The notes: generated from the letters alone by a model not told the origin. A stretch of 64,000 nt of DNA from SAR202 cluster bacterium bin22 (GCA_002238505.1 MPMM01000001.1:372001-436000), one strand, 5' to 3'. Shown: positions 1 to 8,236, numbered from the stretch's first letter. Made by a program: numbers and translations.

Positions 1-947
1 ACGCAGCCAGGGAAATGCTGCGCAACCACAGTGGTCCGGAGTTCAAGGACTATTTCCTTAATGAGGACATCGCCGCACGTGACGGCCTGGTTTGCGGCGG
101 CACTATGTACTTTTACCTGGAACCGATGTGGGAGCCTGATTCCTTCCTCGATATCGGGAGTCGGTTGATCAACGCCTACGAGGGTGGCGATCCCGTCGGG
201 TTGGCCACTGTGGTCAACGTTCCTGAAGGAAATCCCAACCTCGGCGCCAAACTTCTGCTGCTGCTTGACGGCGCAGTGGAGGGTACCCTGGGGAGCAAGG
301 AACTGGATGACCGCGCGATTGCAGCGGCCCGCCAGGTTGCCGATGTGGGCTCAGTCGAGAGCTTTTCCACCGATGAGGGCGTGGAAGTCTTCGTTGAAGG
401 ATTTACTACACCTCCCACACTGGCCGTTATCGGCGGCGGGCACGTGGGCAAAGCCACGGCGGACCTGGCAAACATGCTGGGCTATCGGGTGTTCATTGTG
501 GATGACCGGCCCGAGTTTTCCAATTCCGAACGCTTCCCTTACGCCGAACAGACGGTGGTTACCCAATATGAGCGATGGTCCGAGGACCTCGCCGTAAACG
601 TCAACACTTTCATAGTTGTTGCCACCCGGGGGCACCGGTTTGACGACATGGCCCTTGAATCGGCGTTGACGACTCGCGCCCGGTACATCGGGCTCATGGG
701 TAGCCGGCGCAAGAACCTTATGATTTATCGACGATTGCTGGACCAGGGCGTAAGCCTAGAGCGACTGAAGGAAGTCCACGCGCCTGTCGGCCTGGATATT
801 GGCGGTCTGCAGCCCGAGGAACTGGCGGTCAGCATAATGTCCGAGATTATCATGACCCGTCGTGGAGGCAAGGGTGGCCCCATGCAGATGGACGAGTGGT
901 ACATTGACCGGGTGGCCCAGCGCTTCCAGGATGCAATAGAAGTATAG
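1..947 (+). CDS. xdhC: XdhC/CoxI family molybdenum-hydroxylase maturation protein (5' end outside window)
   Basis: XdhC-type proteins bind or sulfurate the molybdenum cofactor and deliver it to xanthine dehydrogenase/CO dehydrogenase-type hydroxylases in the cytoplasm. A Rossmann fold is visible in the second half (AVIGGGHVGKA, then VDDRPEF at the end of the next strand). The family's C-terminal signature follows: YIGLMGSRRK, then HAPVGLDIGG, then EELAVSIMSEI. The first ATG is at 15, but the frame is open through the left edge (codons for A-A-R-E precede it), so the gene probably begins upstream. The next gene is a MocA-like cytidylyltransferase 36 bp downstream, the usual partner, so a molybdenum hydroxylase operon probably lies to the left. 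That last point is inference. Confidence 0.9.
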   Translation, partial: AAREMLRNHSGPEFKDYFLNEDIAARDGLVCGGTMYFYLEPMWEPDSFLDIGSRLINAYEGGDPVGLATVVNVPEGNPNLGAKLLLLLDGAVEGTLGSKELDDRAIAAARQVADVGSVESFSTDEGVEVFVEGFTTPPTLAVIGGGHVGKATADLANMLGYRVFIVDDRPEFSNSERFPYAEQTVVTQYERWSEDLAVNVNTFIVVATRGHRFDDMALESALTTRARYIGLMGSRRKNLMIYRRLLDQGVSLERLKEVHAPVGLDIGGLQPEELAVSIMSEIIMTRRGGKGGPMQMDEWYIDRVAQRFQDAIEV

Positions 948-983
948 TATTCGAGGAAGGCGGGCCCAGGCGGCCATACAATT

Positions 984-1583
984 ATGCCCGAGACCACAGC
1001 CATTCTCCTGGCGGCAGGAGAATCCCGAAGAATGGGTGAACTAAAGGCCCTGCTGCCGTGGCAGGGCCAATCCCTTATTTCCCACCAGGTTTCCGCCCTG
1101 GCCGCTGGCGGTGTGGACCGTATTATTGTGGTCCTGGGGTACCGCCAGGAAGAGTTGCTGCCGGAAATTGAAGGAAAGCCCGGCGTAGAATGGGCCCTGA
1201 ACCCGGATTACCTGCAGGGAAAGACTACGTCCATAAAGGCAGGACTCGCCGCCCTGGGAGGACGGCTGCCGGAGGCCTTGTTGCTATTGAACGTGGACCA
1301 GCCCCGCGGAGCCGAAACGGTGGCTTACCTGCTTCGGCAGCATCGCAGCAACGGCCCCCTTATTACGATTCCCACCTTTGAAGGTAAGGGTGGGCACCCG
1401 GTGGTCTTCGACGGCGCGCTGGTAGCGGAGCTTGGCGCCATTACGGAGGAAACCCAGGGAATAAGGGAAGTGGTGAGGCGCCACCAGGAAGGAACTCTGA
1501 GGGTGGAGATGGAGTCTGCGGAAGTGTTGTGGGATCTCAATACCCCCGAGCAGTATCGAGCTGCACTGAATGAGACCGGGTAG
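984..1583 (+). CDS. MocA/MobA-like molybdenum cofactor nucleotidyltransferase
   Basis: 199 aa, close to the usual length of this family. The N-terminus has the nucleotidyltransferase signature (LAAGESRRMGELKALLPW, about residues 8-25), then LNVDQPR as the metal-binding acidic turn and GKGGHPVVF near residue 135, typical of enzymes that attach CMP or GMP to molybdopterin. The adjacent xdhC makes the cytidylyltransferase (MocA) role more likely than MobA, since xanthine dehydrogenase-family enzymes often use the cytosine dinucleotide form. The ATG at 984 has an AGGCGG about 9 nt upstream. It is followed by a strong hairpin terminator. Substrate specificity cannot be read from the sequence. Confidence 0.85.
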   Translation: MPETTAILLAAGESRRMGELKALLPWQGQSLISHQVSALAAGGVDRIIVVLGYRQEELLPEIEGKPGVEWALNPDYLQGKTTSIKAGLAALGGRLPEALLLLNVDQPRGAETVAYLLRQHRSNGPLITIPTFEGKGGHPVVFDGALVAELGAITEETQGIREVVRRHQEGTLRVEMESAEVLWDLNTPEQYRAALNETG

Positions 1584-1623
1584 CCTGCGGTCTCTACTAA
1601 TTCGGAACAACTAACCAAAACAG

Positions 1624-1660
1624 TCGGGGCCCGGTACGCCTACCGGGCCCCGATTTGCTT
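1624..1660. terminator. Strong bidirectional hairpin terminator
   Basis: A perfect 13-bp stem (1624-1636 with 1641-1653, loop CGCC) of almost pure G+C lies 40 bp after the mocA stop. On the plus strand it is followed by TTTGCTTTCGCTT. On the minus strand it is followed by CTGTTTTGG. It can therefore end both the plus-strand xdhC-mocA transcript and the minus-strand transcript of the tiny ORFs at 1731-1885. Confidence 0.85.
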
Positions 1661-1730
1661 TCGCTTCGCATTCCCGCCATTCCGGTCTTATTACCGGATG
1701 TACCGTTCCTGAGGTAACTCACAAAGGAAG

Positions 1731-1811
1731 TCAGCTCGATTGGTATTTTCGCGGGACTTGCTTTTCGTTCTGTTTCCCTGCCGTTTCTGAAGCATCCCTT
1801 CTACGGGTCAT
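1731..1811 (-). CDS. Tiny basic peptide ORF (26 aa), overlapping the preceding tiny ORF
   Basis: The ATG overlaps the stop codon of the ORF at 1808-1885 in the arrangement ATGA, the classic layout for translational coupling. GAGGAG lies directly before it as a ribosome-binding site. The predicted product is 26 aa and strongly basic (it begins MTRRRDASE and ends RKYQSS). I do not recognise a family. It may be a chance frame; support comes only from its placement in a transcription unit with a good promoter, ribosome-binding site and terminator. Confidence 0.3.
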   Translation of the reverse strand: MTRRRDASETAGKQNEKQVPRKYQSS

Positions 1812-1885
1812 CCACTCCTCTCTGAACCGGCAGGGACGCTACAAGGGAAGATCCATTTATGGCAAAGTTCGAATACCTTAACCAT
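1808..1885 (-). CDS. Tiny peptide ORF (25 aa) behind a perfect Shine-Dalgarno sequence
   Basis: The minus strand carries TAAGGAGGTGAT ending 2 nt before this ATG. It is complementary over 12 nt to the conserved 3' end of 16S rRNA and places GGAGG 6 nt from the start. This is the strongest ribosome-binding site I found in the window. The 25-aa product begins MVKVFELCHKW and has two cysteines (residues 8 and 15) around an aromatic stretch (W11, I12, F13, P14). A TTGACA/TAGCCT promoter lies 64 nt upstream and a bidirectional terminator downstream, with no larger gene in the unit. It resembles neither PqqA nor the mycofactocin precursor. The function is unknown; it could be a signalling or modified peptide, or the transcript could act as a small RNA. 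Confidence 0.5.
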   Translation of the reverse strand: MVKVFELCHKWIFPCSVPAGSERSG

Positions 1886-1948
1886 ATATCACCTCCTTAC
1901 CGGATTTCGGAACATTCTGGGCATTCATGCCCTTCTTGCTCTGTATTC

Positions 1949-1977
1949 AGGCTAACATGTGCCGATTATCTTGTCAA
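1949..1977 (-). promoter_or_regulatory. Minus-strand sigma70-type promoter of the tiny-ORF cassette
   Basis: Reading the minus strand, a perfect TTGACA (1977-1972) is followed by a 17-bp spacer and TAGCCT (1954-1949). The predicted start is near 1942, giving a leader of about 55 nt that contains a small hairpin (GGGCA-TGAA-TGCCC) before the Shine-Dalgarno sequence. The same -35 and spacing occur at the tRNA-Lys, SRP RNA and rny promoters in this window. Confidence 0.65.
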
Positions 1978-2016
1978 CACTTTTTAGCAATATTGGTCTG
2001 AATTGCAGACAAATAG

Positions 2017-2042
2017 TGAGGGCGGGATTCTTCCCGCCCTCA
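2017..2042 (-). terminator. Hairpin downstream of the MFS transporter gene
   Basis: A 10-bp perfect stem (TGAGGGCGGG with CCCGCCCTCA, 6-nt loop) starts 30 bp beyond the stop codon of the minus-strand MFS gene. The following minus-strand sequence (CTATTTGTC) is only mildly T-rich, so its strength as an intrinsic terminator is uncertain. Confidence 0.6.
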
Positions 2043-2071
2043 TCGAAGATATTCAGGCCTGGTTGACCCGG

Positions 2072-3430
2072 TTATGCCGGTTGTGTCAGCGCCCTGGGCT
2101 TGCCGGGAATAAGGAGGGAAGCCAACAGTCCGATAAAGTAGAACCCGGCCGTGATGTAGAACCCGTATTGCCACCCGGTGTTGTCCTGATCAAACCATTC
2201 CACCGAACCAAATATAACCAGGGCGGCGGCAGCGCCAAAGAATGTGTTGTTGCCCCACATTAGGCCAAGGAAACTGGACTCCAATCGCCGTCCCGCGGCA
2301 ATGTCTGCGGCGGCAGCCTGGGTGAGGTTGTTTACCGAGAAGTTCAGGATGCCGTACATGGCAACAAACAGCGTAATCCAGTAATTGTACTCTCCGAACT
2401 GCTCACCACTCCAGATTATGGCCAGGGTAAGAACAGTGGTGACGGCCATAACGAATATTATGATGGCTCTGCGACCTATCTTGTCGGACAACGCGCCAAT
2501 CAACGGACCGGCCACAATACCTGGGCCAACCATCAGTGCCACGTGTGCCGCAGCCTGGAAGGGGGCCACGCCCAGGGCCTGAATCAAGTAGAGGGGAACC
2601 AGGAAAACCAGGGAACGGTCGGCCATTCCCCGCACGGCCGAAACGGTGAAAATGGCCCACATTCCAGTGCCCTTAAAGGCGTCCACCATGCCAGCCCAGT
2701 TCTCACGTATCCGCTTGTTCAGGTCAAAGTCCTCCGGCTTGGCTCCTCCGGCATTCCGTAGCAGGAAGAAAATGACAATGCTGGAGGTGAACATAATGGG
2801 AGTGCTCAAGCCCAGCACCCAGCGCCAGCTGATGGCCTCCCATGGCATCTCCCAGGAGAATAAGTCGCTTTCCACTCCGCCGCTGCTCAAGGTCCAGGCC
2901 AAGGCGCCGGCAACCAGTGCGCCAGCCACCATGGGCCCCAGAACGTCACCAATGCTGCCCATTGACCGGTGCATGGAAATAAACAGCCCGCGTCTTTCCG
3001 GGAACCTGCGGGCCAGCAGACCGAGGGCCGGAGGGTGCCAGAGGGCGCTCCCCATGGAGCCCAGGGCCAGGGCGGCCAGAATCAGAACGTAGGTGGGCGC
3101 GATGGACATGACCAGGTAGCCAACACCAATACTGAAGGCGCTGATGGACAGCACCCACGAAACCCGGTGATGGAACAGGTCCACCAGGAACCCCCCGGCG
3201 GTGCTGGTAATGCCTCCAAAAACTGACCGGACTACTACTATTAACCCGACCTGAAAAGCCCCCAGGCCCAGGTCCGCCGCAATTATGGCTGCGAGGAATG
3301 GGATAGTGTGTGCGTAGAAATGCTCAAAGGCGTGAGCCCCGATTACGGTGGTGGCCATCACCGAGTCTTTAGTGCGTCTTTCCTGGCCCGCAGGCGGGGC
3401 TACTGCTGTGGTCGCTGCCAAATTCGTCAC
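2072..3430 (-). CDS. MFS family transporter
   Basis: 452 aa with about twelve hydrophobic segments, the size and layout of a major facilitator superfamily permease of the inner membrane. The loop signature between helices 2 and 3 of the C-terminal half is clear (GALSDKIGRRA), and a long central loop separates the two six-helix halves (around residues 225-250, FDLNKRIRENW). The start is GTG at 3430 with a weak GAGCAG upstream; an internal ATG 72 nt later (giving MATTVIGAHAFEH) is a possible alternative. It is monocistronic, with a hairpin downstream and the convergently unrelated asparaginase gene upstream on the same strand. The substrate is unknown. Confidence 0.85.
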   Translation of the reverse strand: MTNLAATTAVAPPAGQERRTKDSVMATTVIGAHAFEHFYAHTIPFLAAIIAADLGLGAFQVGLIVVVRSVFGGITSTAGGFLVDLFHHRVSWVLSISAFSIGVGYLVMSIAPTYVLILAALALGSMGSALWHPPALGLLARRFPERRGLFISMHRSMGSIGDVLGPMVAGALVAGALAWTLSSGGVESDLFSWEMPWEAISWRWVLGLSTPIMFTSSIVIFFLLRNAGGAKPEDFDLNKRIRENWAGMVDAFKGTGMWAIFTVSAVRGMADRSLVFLVPLYLIQALGVAPFQAAAHVALMVGPGIVAGPLIGALSDKIGRRAIIIFVMAVTTVLTLAIIWSGEQFGEYNYWITLFVAMYGILNFSVNNLTQAAAADIAAGRRLESSFLGLMWGNNTFFGAAAALVIFGSVEWFDQDNTGWQYGFYITAGFYFIGLLASLLIPGKPRALTQPA

Positions 3431-3594
3431 CTGCTCGTTTCAGATTGTCCGGTCAGCTAAAAGCCGTCTGGCCGGGTCGAAAAATTCGTAAGCGAATTGC
3501 CGCAAATTATACACCTAATATATATGGTGGCGAGATGTCCGGGAAAGATGTGCCTGGATTAGGCATCAAGCAAACGGTTGTTAGTCGTCCCGGT

Positions 3595-4599
3595 TCAATA
3601 CTCGGCAAACATTCGCTGGATTTCGTCGCGATTGGTTGTGACTGTCAGGCCCAGCATCAACAGAATTCTGGCCTTTTGTGGTTGAAGATTGTCGCTGACG
3701 ATAAACCCCTGTTCATTCTTGCGCGGGGTCATAACTACCCTCCCAGCAATGGAACGGGATGCGAGGACCACGGGTATCCCCTCTTTGACCGCTTCTGCTG
3801 CGGCACCGATTGCTTTGGGCGGAAAGCTGCCCCCACCGAAACCAGCCAGGATCAAGCCATCGGATTTGTTGGAGCGCACAGCGTCTATCAGTAGTTCATC
3901 GGAACCGGCGTGGCAATAGACGATGTCAACCCTGGGAAGCGAATCCTTGTGGGCCACGTCAAACTCCGTGGATGTAGTGTGCTTGCGCAAAGGAGCCCGG
4001 TACATTACCACCTCACCGTCCGAATCGGCATAACCCAGAAACCCCAACTCGTTCGGTTTGAAGGTTTCTACGCGGAAGGTGTTGGTCTTAACCACGTCGC
4101 GGGCGCACTGGATTTCGTTGTTAAGAATGGTAAGCACACCCATGCCCCCTGCAACGGGACTGGCGGCTACCCGGATAGCATCGAGCAGGTTCAAGTCTGC
4201 GTCCGTTCCCAGGGCTGTGGGTGGACGCATGGCCCCTGTGACAACCACTGGCTTGCTGGACTTGACGGTCAGGTGAAGAAAATAGGCTGTTTCTTCCAGG
4301 GTCGCAGTTCCGTGAGTTACGACTACGCCCGCGGTCCCATCGTCCAGCAATAACTGATTTATGCGCTTAGCAAGTCTGAGCCATTCTTCCGGTCCTATGG
4401 CGGTGCTACCGACGCTAACCAGGTCTTCCGCTGAAATGCTGGCTATGTCGTTGGCTTCGGGGATTCTTTCGAGGGATTGCTCGATAGTAATGTGTTCCCC
4501 AAGCTCGGGGTAGAGGATAAAATCCATTCTGTCGGGGCCGACTCCGGCGATGCTGCCACCGGTAGCGACAATGGCAATTGAAGGCCTTAAAGGACTCAT
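3595..4599 (-). CDS. L-asparaginase family amidohydrolase with altered active-site residues
   Basis: 334 aa, the normal length for bacterial type I/II L-asparaginase, which hydrolyses asparagine to aspartate and ammonia. The N-terminal signature is present as ATGGSIAG (residues 12-19), but the usual nucleophilic threonine is serine (S16). The second signature reads HGTATLEET (96-104): the threonine is kept (T98), while the aspartate that normally follows it and contacts the substrate is alanine (A99). The catalytic lysine is kept in VKTNT (K171). There is no signal peptide, so it is cytoplasmic. The ATG has a clear GGAG 5 nt upstream. The family assignment is firm; the substrate may not be asparagine. 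Confidence 0.85.
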   Translation of the reverse strand: MSPLRPSIAIVATGGSIAGVGPDRMDFILYPELGEHITIEQSLERIPEANDIASISAEDLVSVGSTAIGPEEWLRLAKRINQLLLDDGTAGVVVTHGTATLEETAYFLHLTVKSSKPVVVTGAMRPPTALGTDADLNLLDAIRVAASPVAGGMGVLTILNNEIQCARDVVKTNTFRVETFKPNELGFLGYADSDGEVVMYRAPLRKHTTSTEFDVAHKDSLPRVDIVYCHAGSDELLIDAVRSNKSDGLILAGFGGGSFPPKAIGAAAEAVKEGIPVVLASRSIAGRVVMTPRKNEQGFIVSDNLQPQKARILLMLGLTVTTNRDEIQRMFAEY

Positions 4600-4883
4600 G
4601 AACTCTCCTGCCTTTGTTGGATTGTTTTGGATCCCTTAGTCTTAGGGACCCGTTTTTCTGGAAGGGATTCTAATCCTCGATGTGGAAGTGTAGAGGGTCC
4701 ATTAGAGACTGTGCCCATGCCTTGGGCACTGGTTGGTTGCGTCCAAAATGCCCCGTATTCCATGCTGCTGTAATGGTCAAAGTCTCTTCTGTTGTTATAA
4801 TCTTGACAACTGTTTGGCAGACTACGGCCAATTCAGGGGCAAGTCAATTGCGGGTTATCCCAAGTTAAATCTGGCGACAAGTT

Positions 4884-5627
4884 ATGCGTGCCCTTATTGT
4901 TTCCGACATTCATTCAAACCTCGAAGCTCTGGAGGCGGTAATTACCGACGCAGAGGGCAGGGGCGGTTTCGATGTTATCTGGTGCCTGGGGGATTCGGTG
5001 GGCTATGGGCCGGACCCTGCCGCCTGCCTGGATCTGCTTCAATCCTATCCGCTGGTAGCGGTCGCGGGAAATCATGATCGGGCTGCACTGGACCTTCGTG
5101 AAAGCGCCGACTTCAACAGTGCGGCGGCATTCTCCGCGAACTGGACTGCCCAGCAACTGGAAGAGGACCACCGCGGCTTCCTGGCCGGCCTTCCCGAAGT
5201 GACCACTGCCGGTCCTTTTACCCTGGTCCACGGAAGCCTGCGCGCGCCCTTGAGAGAGTATCTATTGAACGAAGAGGCTGCAGCAAGCACCTTCGGTCGC
5301 TTGACTACCAGCTATTGCCTGGTGGGGCATTCCCATTTGCCATTTCTGTGCCTGGAAAACCGGGACGGCCCCAGGTTCGTACAGTTTTCCGAGGACGAAG
5401 TATTTGATCTGGATGAGCGGCGCCAGATTGCAAATCCGGGTAGCGTGGGCCAGCCACGGGACTACGACCCCAGACCAAGCTATGCAATTTACGTCGGAGA
5501 CGGCGTGGAGTCTTCCGGTAGTCTGGAACGGCACAGGGTGGAATATGCCAGGACGGTTACCCAGGAAAAGATGCGAATTGCGGGGTTGCCCAGGAACCTG
5601 ATAGACCGGCTGAACCATGGAGTCTGA
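4884..5627 (+). CDS. Calcineurin-like metallophosphoesterase
   Basis: 247 aa with the complete set of binuclear-metal motifs in order: SDIHSN (residues 7-12), GDSVGYGP (about 36-43), GNHD (about 62-65), HGS, and GHSH, followed by the NPGSVGQPRD loop found in the YfcE/MJ0936-like branch. Members of this branch hydrolyse phosphodiesters or phosphomonoesters; the natural substrate is usually unknown. The gene stands alone before the tRNA pair. The ATG lacks an obvious Shine-Dalgarno sequence, but the SDIH motif at the very N-terminus fixes the start. The 284 bp before it contain no other convincing gene. Confidence 0.88.
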   Translation: MRALIVSDIHSNLEALEAVITDAEGRGGFDVIWCLGDSVGYGPDPAACLDLLQSYPLVAVAGNHDRAALDLRESADFNSAAAFSANWTAQQLEEDHRGFLAGLPEVTTAGPFTLVHGSLRAPLREYLLNEEAAASTFGRLTTSYCLVGHSHLPFLCLENRDGPRFVQFSEDEVFDLDERRQIANPGSVGQPRDYDPRPSYAIYVGDGVESSGSLERHRVEYARTVTQEKMRIAGLPRNLIDRLNHGV

Positions 5628-5687
5628 GTGTTCTGCAAGTACGACTGAAATATGAAGCTGGCTCTCGGGGCGCAAAGGGAAAGTCTA

Positions 5688-5716
5688 TTGACAAGAGCGG
5701 GTACTGTTGATAGTCT
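5688..5716 (+). promoter_or_regulatory. Promoter of the tRNA-Lys/tRNA-Leu unit
   Basis: TTGACA (5688-5693), a 17-bp spacer and TAGTCT (5711-5716), 43 bp before the first nucleotide of tRNA-Lys. The -35, the spacing and the TAGNCT form of the -10 match the promoter at 1949-1977. Confidence 0.65.
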
Positions 5717-5758
5717 TTTGCAACCTGAAAACATTGGATTTCAGGGGTTGTTCGTGTT

Positions 5759-5834
5759 GGCCCGCTAGCTCAACTGGCAGAGCAACGGACTCTTAATCCG
5801 TAGGTTCTCGGTTCGACCCCGAGGCGGGTCACCA
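5759..5834 (+). tRNA. tRNA-Lys(CTT), CCA encoded
   Basis: A full cloverleaf can be folded. The acceptor GGCCCGC pairs with GCGGGTC (one G-T), the D stem is GCTC/GAGC, the anticodon stem ACGGA/TCCGT has loop CTCTTAA, and the T stem CTCGG/CCGAG has loop TTCGACC. The anticodon is CTT (lysine AAG codons). The discriminator A is followed by a genomically encoded CCA (5832-5834). It is probably cotranscribed with the tRNA-Leu 36 bp downstream. Confidence 0.95.
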
Positions 5835-5870
5835 TATAGTGAAGTAGAGACAAAAGGGGTATTGCAGCCT

Positions 5871-5955
5871 GGGGGAGTGTCGGAATTGGTAGACGAGCAT
5901 GACTTAGGATCATGTGCTGCAAGGCGTGGGAGTTCGAGTCTCCCCTTCCCCACCA
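5871..5955 (+). tRNA. tRNA-Leu(TAG), CCA encoded
   Basis: A class II tRNA with a long variable arm. The acceptor GGGGGAG pairs with CTTCCCC, the anticodon stem CATGA/TCATG encloses CTTAGGA (anticodon TAG, reading CUN leucine codons), and the T stem GGGAG/CTCCC encloses TTCGAGT. CCA is encoded at 5953-5955. Confidence 0.94.
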
Positions 5956-6051
5956 GTGACAATATCTGAAATCGGCCCGCTTTTGGGCCAGTTATCTTGA
6001 TCCGGCGCAATAGATCGAAAACCAAAAAACTTGCCGCCGGGAGGAGGGCAG

Positions 6052-7122
6052 TTGGCTACTCTTCTGGAAGTAAAAGACTTACGCACACATTTCTTCACCT
6101 TTGAAGGTGTTGTCAAGGCAGTTGACGGCGTTTCCTACGAGGTAGAAGAGGGTGAAACCCTTGGGCTGGTAGGAGAGAGTGGCTGTGGCAAGAGCGTCAG
6201 CGCACTTTCACTCATGCGCCTGATACCTGACCCGCCGGGCAAGATAGTTTCCGGCGAATTGTTGTTTGAAGGCGAAGATGTCCTGAAAATCGACATGGAC
6301 GACATGCGCCGTATTCGTGGCGCCAAAATGTCCATGGTGTTCCAGGAACCCATGACTTCCCTCAACCCTGTGCTGACTTTGGATCGGCAGCTCAGTGAGA
6401 CTCTGCAACTTCACCGGGGCATGAGTCGAGAAGAGGCACGCAATGAGTCCATAGATCTGCTTGCGCGGGTCGGTATCCCTGATGCGGAGCGGCGGGTCAA
6501 GCAGTATCCCCACCAGTTCAGCGGCGGAATGCGGCAGAGGGTAATGATCGCCATGGCTCTCAGTTGCAATCCCAGGTTGATTATTGCTGACGAGCCCACC
6601 ACCGCTCTTGACGTGACCATTCAGGCTCAGATTCTGGAGTTGATGAAGTCGCTGACTACTGAGTTCGGCGTTTCTCTCATTGTCATTACCCACAACCTGG
6701 GCGTGGTAGCTCGGTACGCCGACCGCATGAACATCATGTATGCCGGCAAGATTATCGAGAGGGGCGCTTCCAGCGAGGTCTACAGCAACCCCAGGCATCC
6801 CTACACTGTGGGTCTGCTGAAGTCTGTACCTCGGCTGGACCTGCCCCGTCGTGCGAAACTTGACCCCATTGAGGGGCAGCCTCCTGACTTGATCAACCTG
6901 CCCCAGGGTTGCGCATTCCGCGACCGTTGTCGGTGGGCCGTAGACAAGTGCGCGACGGAAGAGCCACCCTTGATGCTGGTGAACGAAGGCCATTGGTCGG
7001 CCTGCTGGCGGAGCGACGAATTGGGGCCCTCTGCCCTGGAATTCTTGATTGACCCGGATATGGTTGAAGGCCCGACCAATGGCAACGGAGTTGCCGATCC
7101 GGAATCTGACGACGAAAACTAG
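6052..7122 (+). CDS. Oligopeptide/dipeptide ABC transporter ATP-binding protein (OppD/DppD type)
   Basis: An ATPase that energises peptide-type ABC importers at the inner face of the membrane. Walker A is GESGCGKS (residues 41-48 from this start), the signature is FSGGMRQR, and Walker B plus D-loop is [12 protein letters not shown]. The C-terminal oligopeptide-transporter domain with its cysteine pattern (GCAFRDRC, then C about 9 residues on) marks the Opp/Dpp subfamily. The TTG at 6052 is preferred over an upstream in-frame TTG at 6031 because GGGAGGAGG sits just before it. It forms a pair with the next ATPase, 20 bp downstream. No permease or binding-protein gene is in the window, so the partners must be elsewhere. 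Confidence 0.92.
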   Translation: MATLLEVKDLRTHFFTFEGVVKAVDGVSYEVEEGETLGLVGESGCGKSVSALSLMRLIPDPPGKIVSGELLFEGEDVLKIDMDDMRRIRGAKMSMVFQEPMTSLNPVLTLDRQLSETLQLHRGMSREEARNESIDLLARVGIPDAERRVKQYPHQFSGGMRQRVMIAMALSCNPRLIIADEPTTALDVTIQAQILELMKSLTTEFGVSLIVITHNLGVVARYADRMNIMYAGKIIERGASSEVYSNPRHPYTVGLLKSVPRLDLPRRAKLDPIEGQPPDLINLPQGCAFRDRCRWAVDKCATEEPPLMLVNEGHWSACWRSDELGPSALEFLIDPDMVEGPTNGNGVADPESDDEN

Positions 7123-7142
7123 CCCGCGGAGAGTATGAGAAT

Positions 7143-8186
7143 ATGACCATGATGTCTGAAGCGGACCAGCGTATCGACGGGCCATCGGCCCATGGCGACG
7201 TTCTGGTCGAAGTCAGGAACCTGCAGATGTACTTCCCGGTGACCGCGGGGATTATTTTCCAGCGGGCAGTGGCCCAGATCAAGGCCGTGGACGATGTAAG
7301 CTTTTTCGTCCGCAAGGGCGAGACCCTGGGCCTGGTGGGTGAAAGCGGTTGCGGCAAGACTACCACCGGTCGTTGCATCCTGCAGCTCTACAAGCCTACT
7401 GGCGGGCAGGTGCGTTTCGAAGGGGAAGAACTGACCAGCATGTCCACCCGGCAGATGCGGGTAATGCGGCGCAAGATGCAGGTCATTTTCCAGGACCCCT
7501 ACAGTTCCCTGAACCCCCGGATGACAGCCGGCAACATCATCGGCGAACCCCTGATTGTTCACGGGCTGGTCAACAGCAAGGAAGAATATCGTGACCGGGT
7601 GTCGGAACTGTTGCAGAACGTGGGCCTGAATCCCTACATGGCCGACCGATTCCCCCACGAGTTCAGCGGCGGTCAGCGCCAGCGTATCGGTGTGGCAAGG
7701 GCCCTGTCTGTCGATCCCTCTTTCATTGTCTGCGACGAGCCCGTGTCCGCCTTGGACGTGTCCATCCAGGCCCAGATCGTAAACCTGCTGGAGGACCTCC
7801 AGGAACAGTTCGACCTTACCTACCTGTTTATCGCTCACGACTTGTCGGTGGTGAGGCATATCAGTGACCGGGTAGCAGTCATGTATCTGGGCCACATTGT
7901 GGAAATTGCAGACCGGAACGAGATTTATGCCAATCCGCTGCATCCCTACACGCGGGCGCTGTTGTCTGCAGTACCCATTCCCGACCCTGTTATCGATGCG
8001 CAACGGGAACGCATTCTGCTTAGCGGTGAGGTTCCCAGCCCACTCAATCCCCCTAGCGGTTGCGTGTTCCATCCTCGCTGCCCCATCGCCATTGATAGTT
8101 GCCAGCAAGTTACTCCCGACCTGCGGGAAGTCGAACCGGACCACTGGGCAGCCTGCATTCAGGCCCCGGGTTACGGTCCTTACTAA
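7143..8186 (+). CDS. Oligopeptide/dipeptide ABC transporter ATP-binding protein (OppF/DppF type)
   Basis: 347 aa, the second ATPase of an Opp/Dpp-like importer. It carries Walker A ([12 protein letters not shown]), the signature FSGGQRQR, Walker B with D-loop ([11 protein letters not shown]), the switch histidine in FIAHDLSVV, and the C-terminal peptide-transporter cysteine motif (GCVFHPRC, later C). The ATG at 7143 has GGAGAG 9 nt upstream; ATGs at 7152 and 7155 are possible alternatives. It is cotranscribed with the OppD-type gene and followed by a clear terminator. Whether the transported solute is a peptide, nickel or another compound cannot be told from the ATPases. Confidence 0.92.
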   Translation: MTMMSEADQRIDGPSAHGDVLVEVRNLQMYFPVTAGIIFQRAVAQIKAVDDVSFFVRKGETLGLVGESGCGKTTTGRCILQLYKPTGGQVRFEGEELTSMSTRQMRVMRRKMQVIFQDPYSSLNPRMTAGNIIGEPLIVHGLVNSKEEYRDRVSELLQNVGLNPYMADRFPHEFSGGQRQRIGVARALSVDPSFIVCDEPVSALDVSIQAQIVNLLEDLQEQFDLTYLFIAHDLSVVRHISDRVAVMYLGHIVEIADRNEIYANPLHPYTRALLSAVPIPDPVIDAQRERILLSGEVPSPLNPPSGCVFHPRCPIAIDSCQQVTPDLREVEPDHWAACIQAPGYGPY

Positions 8187-8210
8187 GACCAGGTAAATCA
8201 GGTTTCTTGA

Positions 8211-8236
8211 GGGCCGACTCTATGTCGGCCCTTTTG
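8211..8236 (+). terminator. Intrinsic terminator after the OppD-OppF pair
   Basis: A perfect 8-bp stem GGGCCGAC / GTCGGCCC with loop TCTAT is followed by TTTTGC, 24 bp after the stop codon. Confidence 0.85.

Noticed and set aside
1731-1885. tmRNA or RNase P RNA as an explanation of the minus-strand cassette
   Set aside because: No tRNA-like ends, CCA or conserved RNase P core segments are present.
4803-4808. TTGACA upstream of the metallophosphoesterase as a promoter
   Set aside because: No acceptable -10 box lies 16-18 bp downstream.
7119-8144. 341-codon open frame antisense to the OppF-type gene
   Set aside because: No motif, and the opposite strand encodes a complete ABC ATPase.
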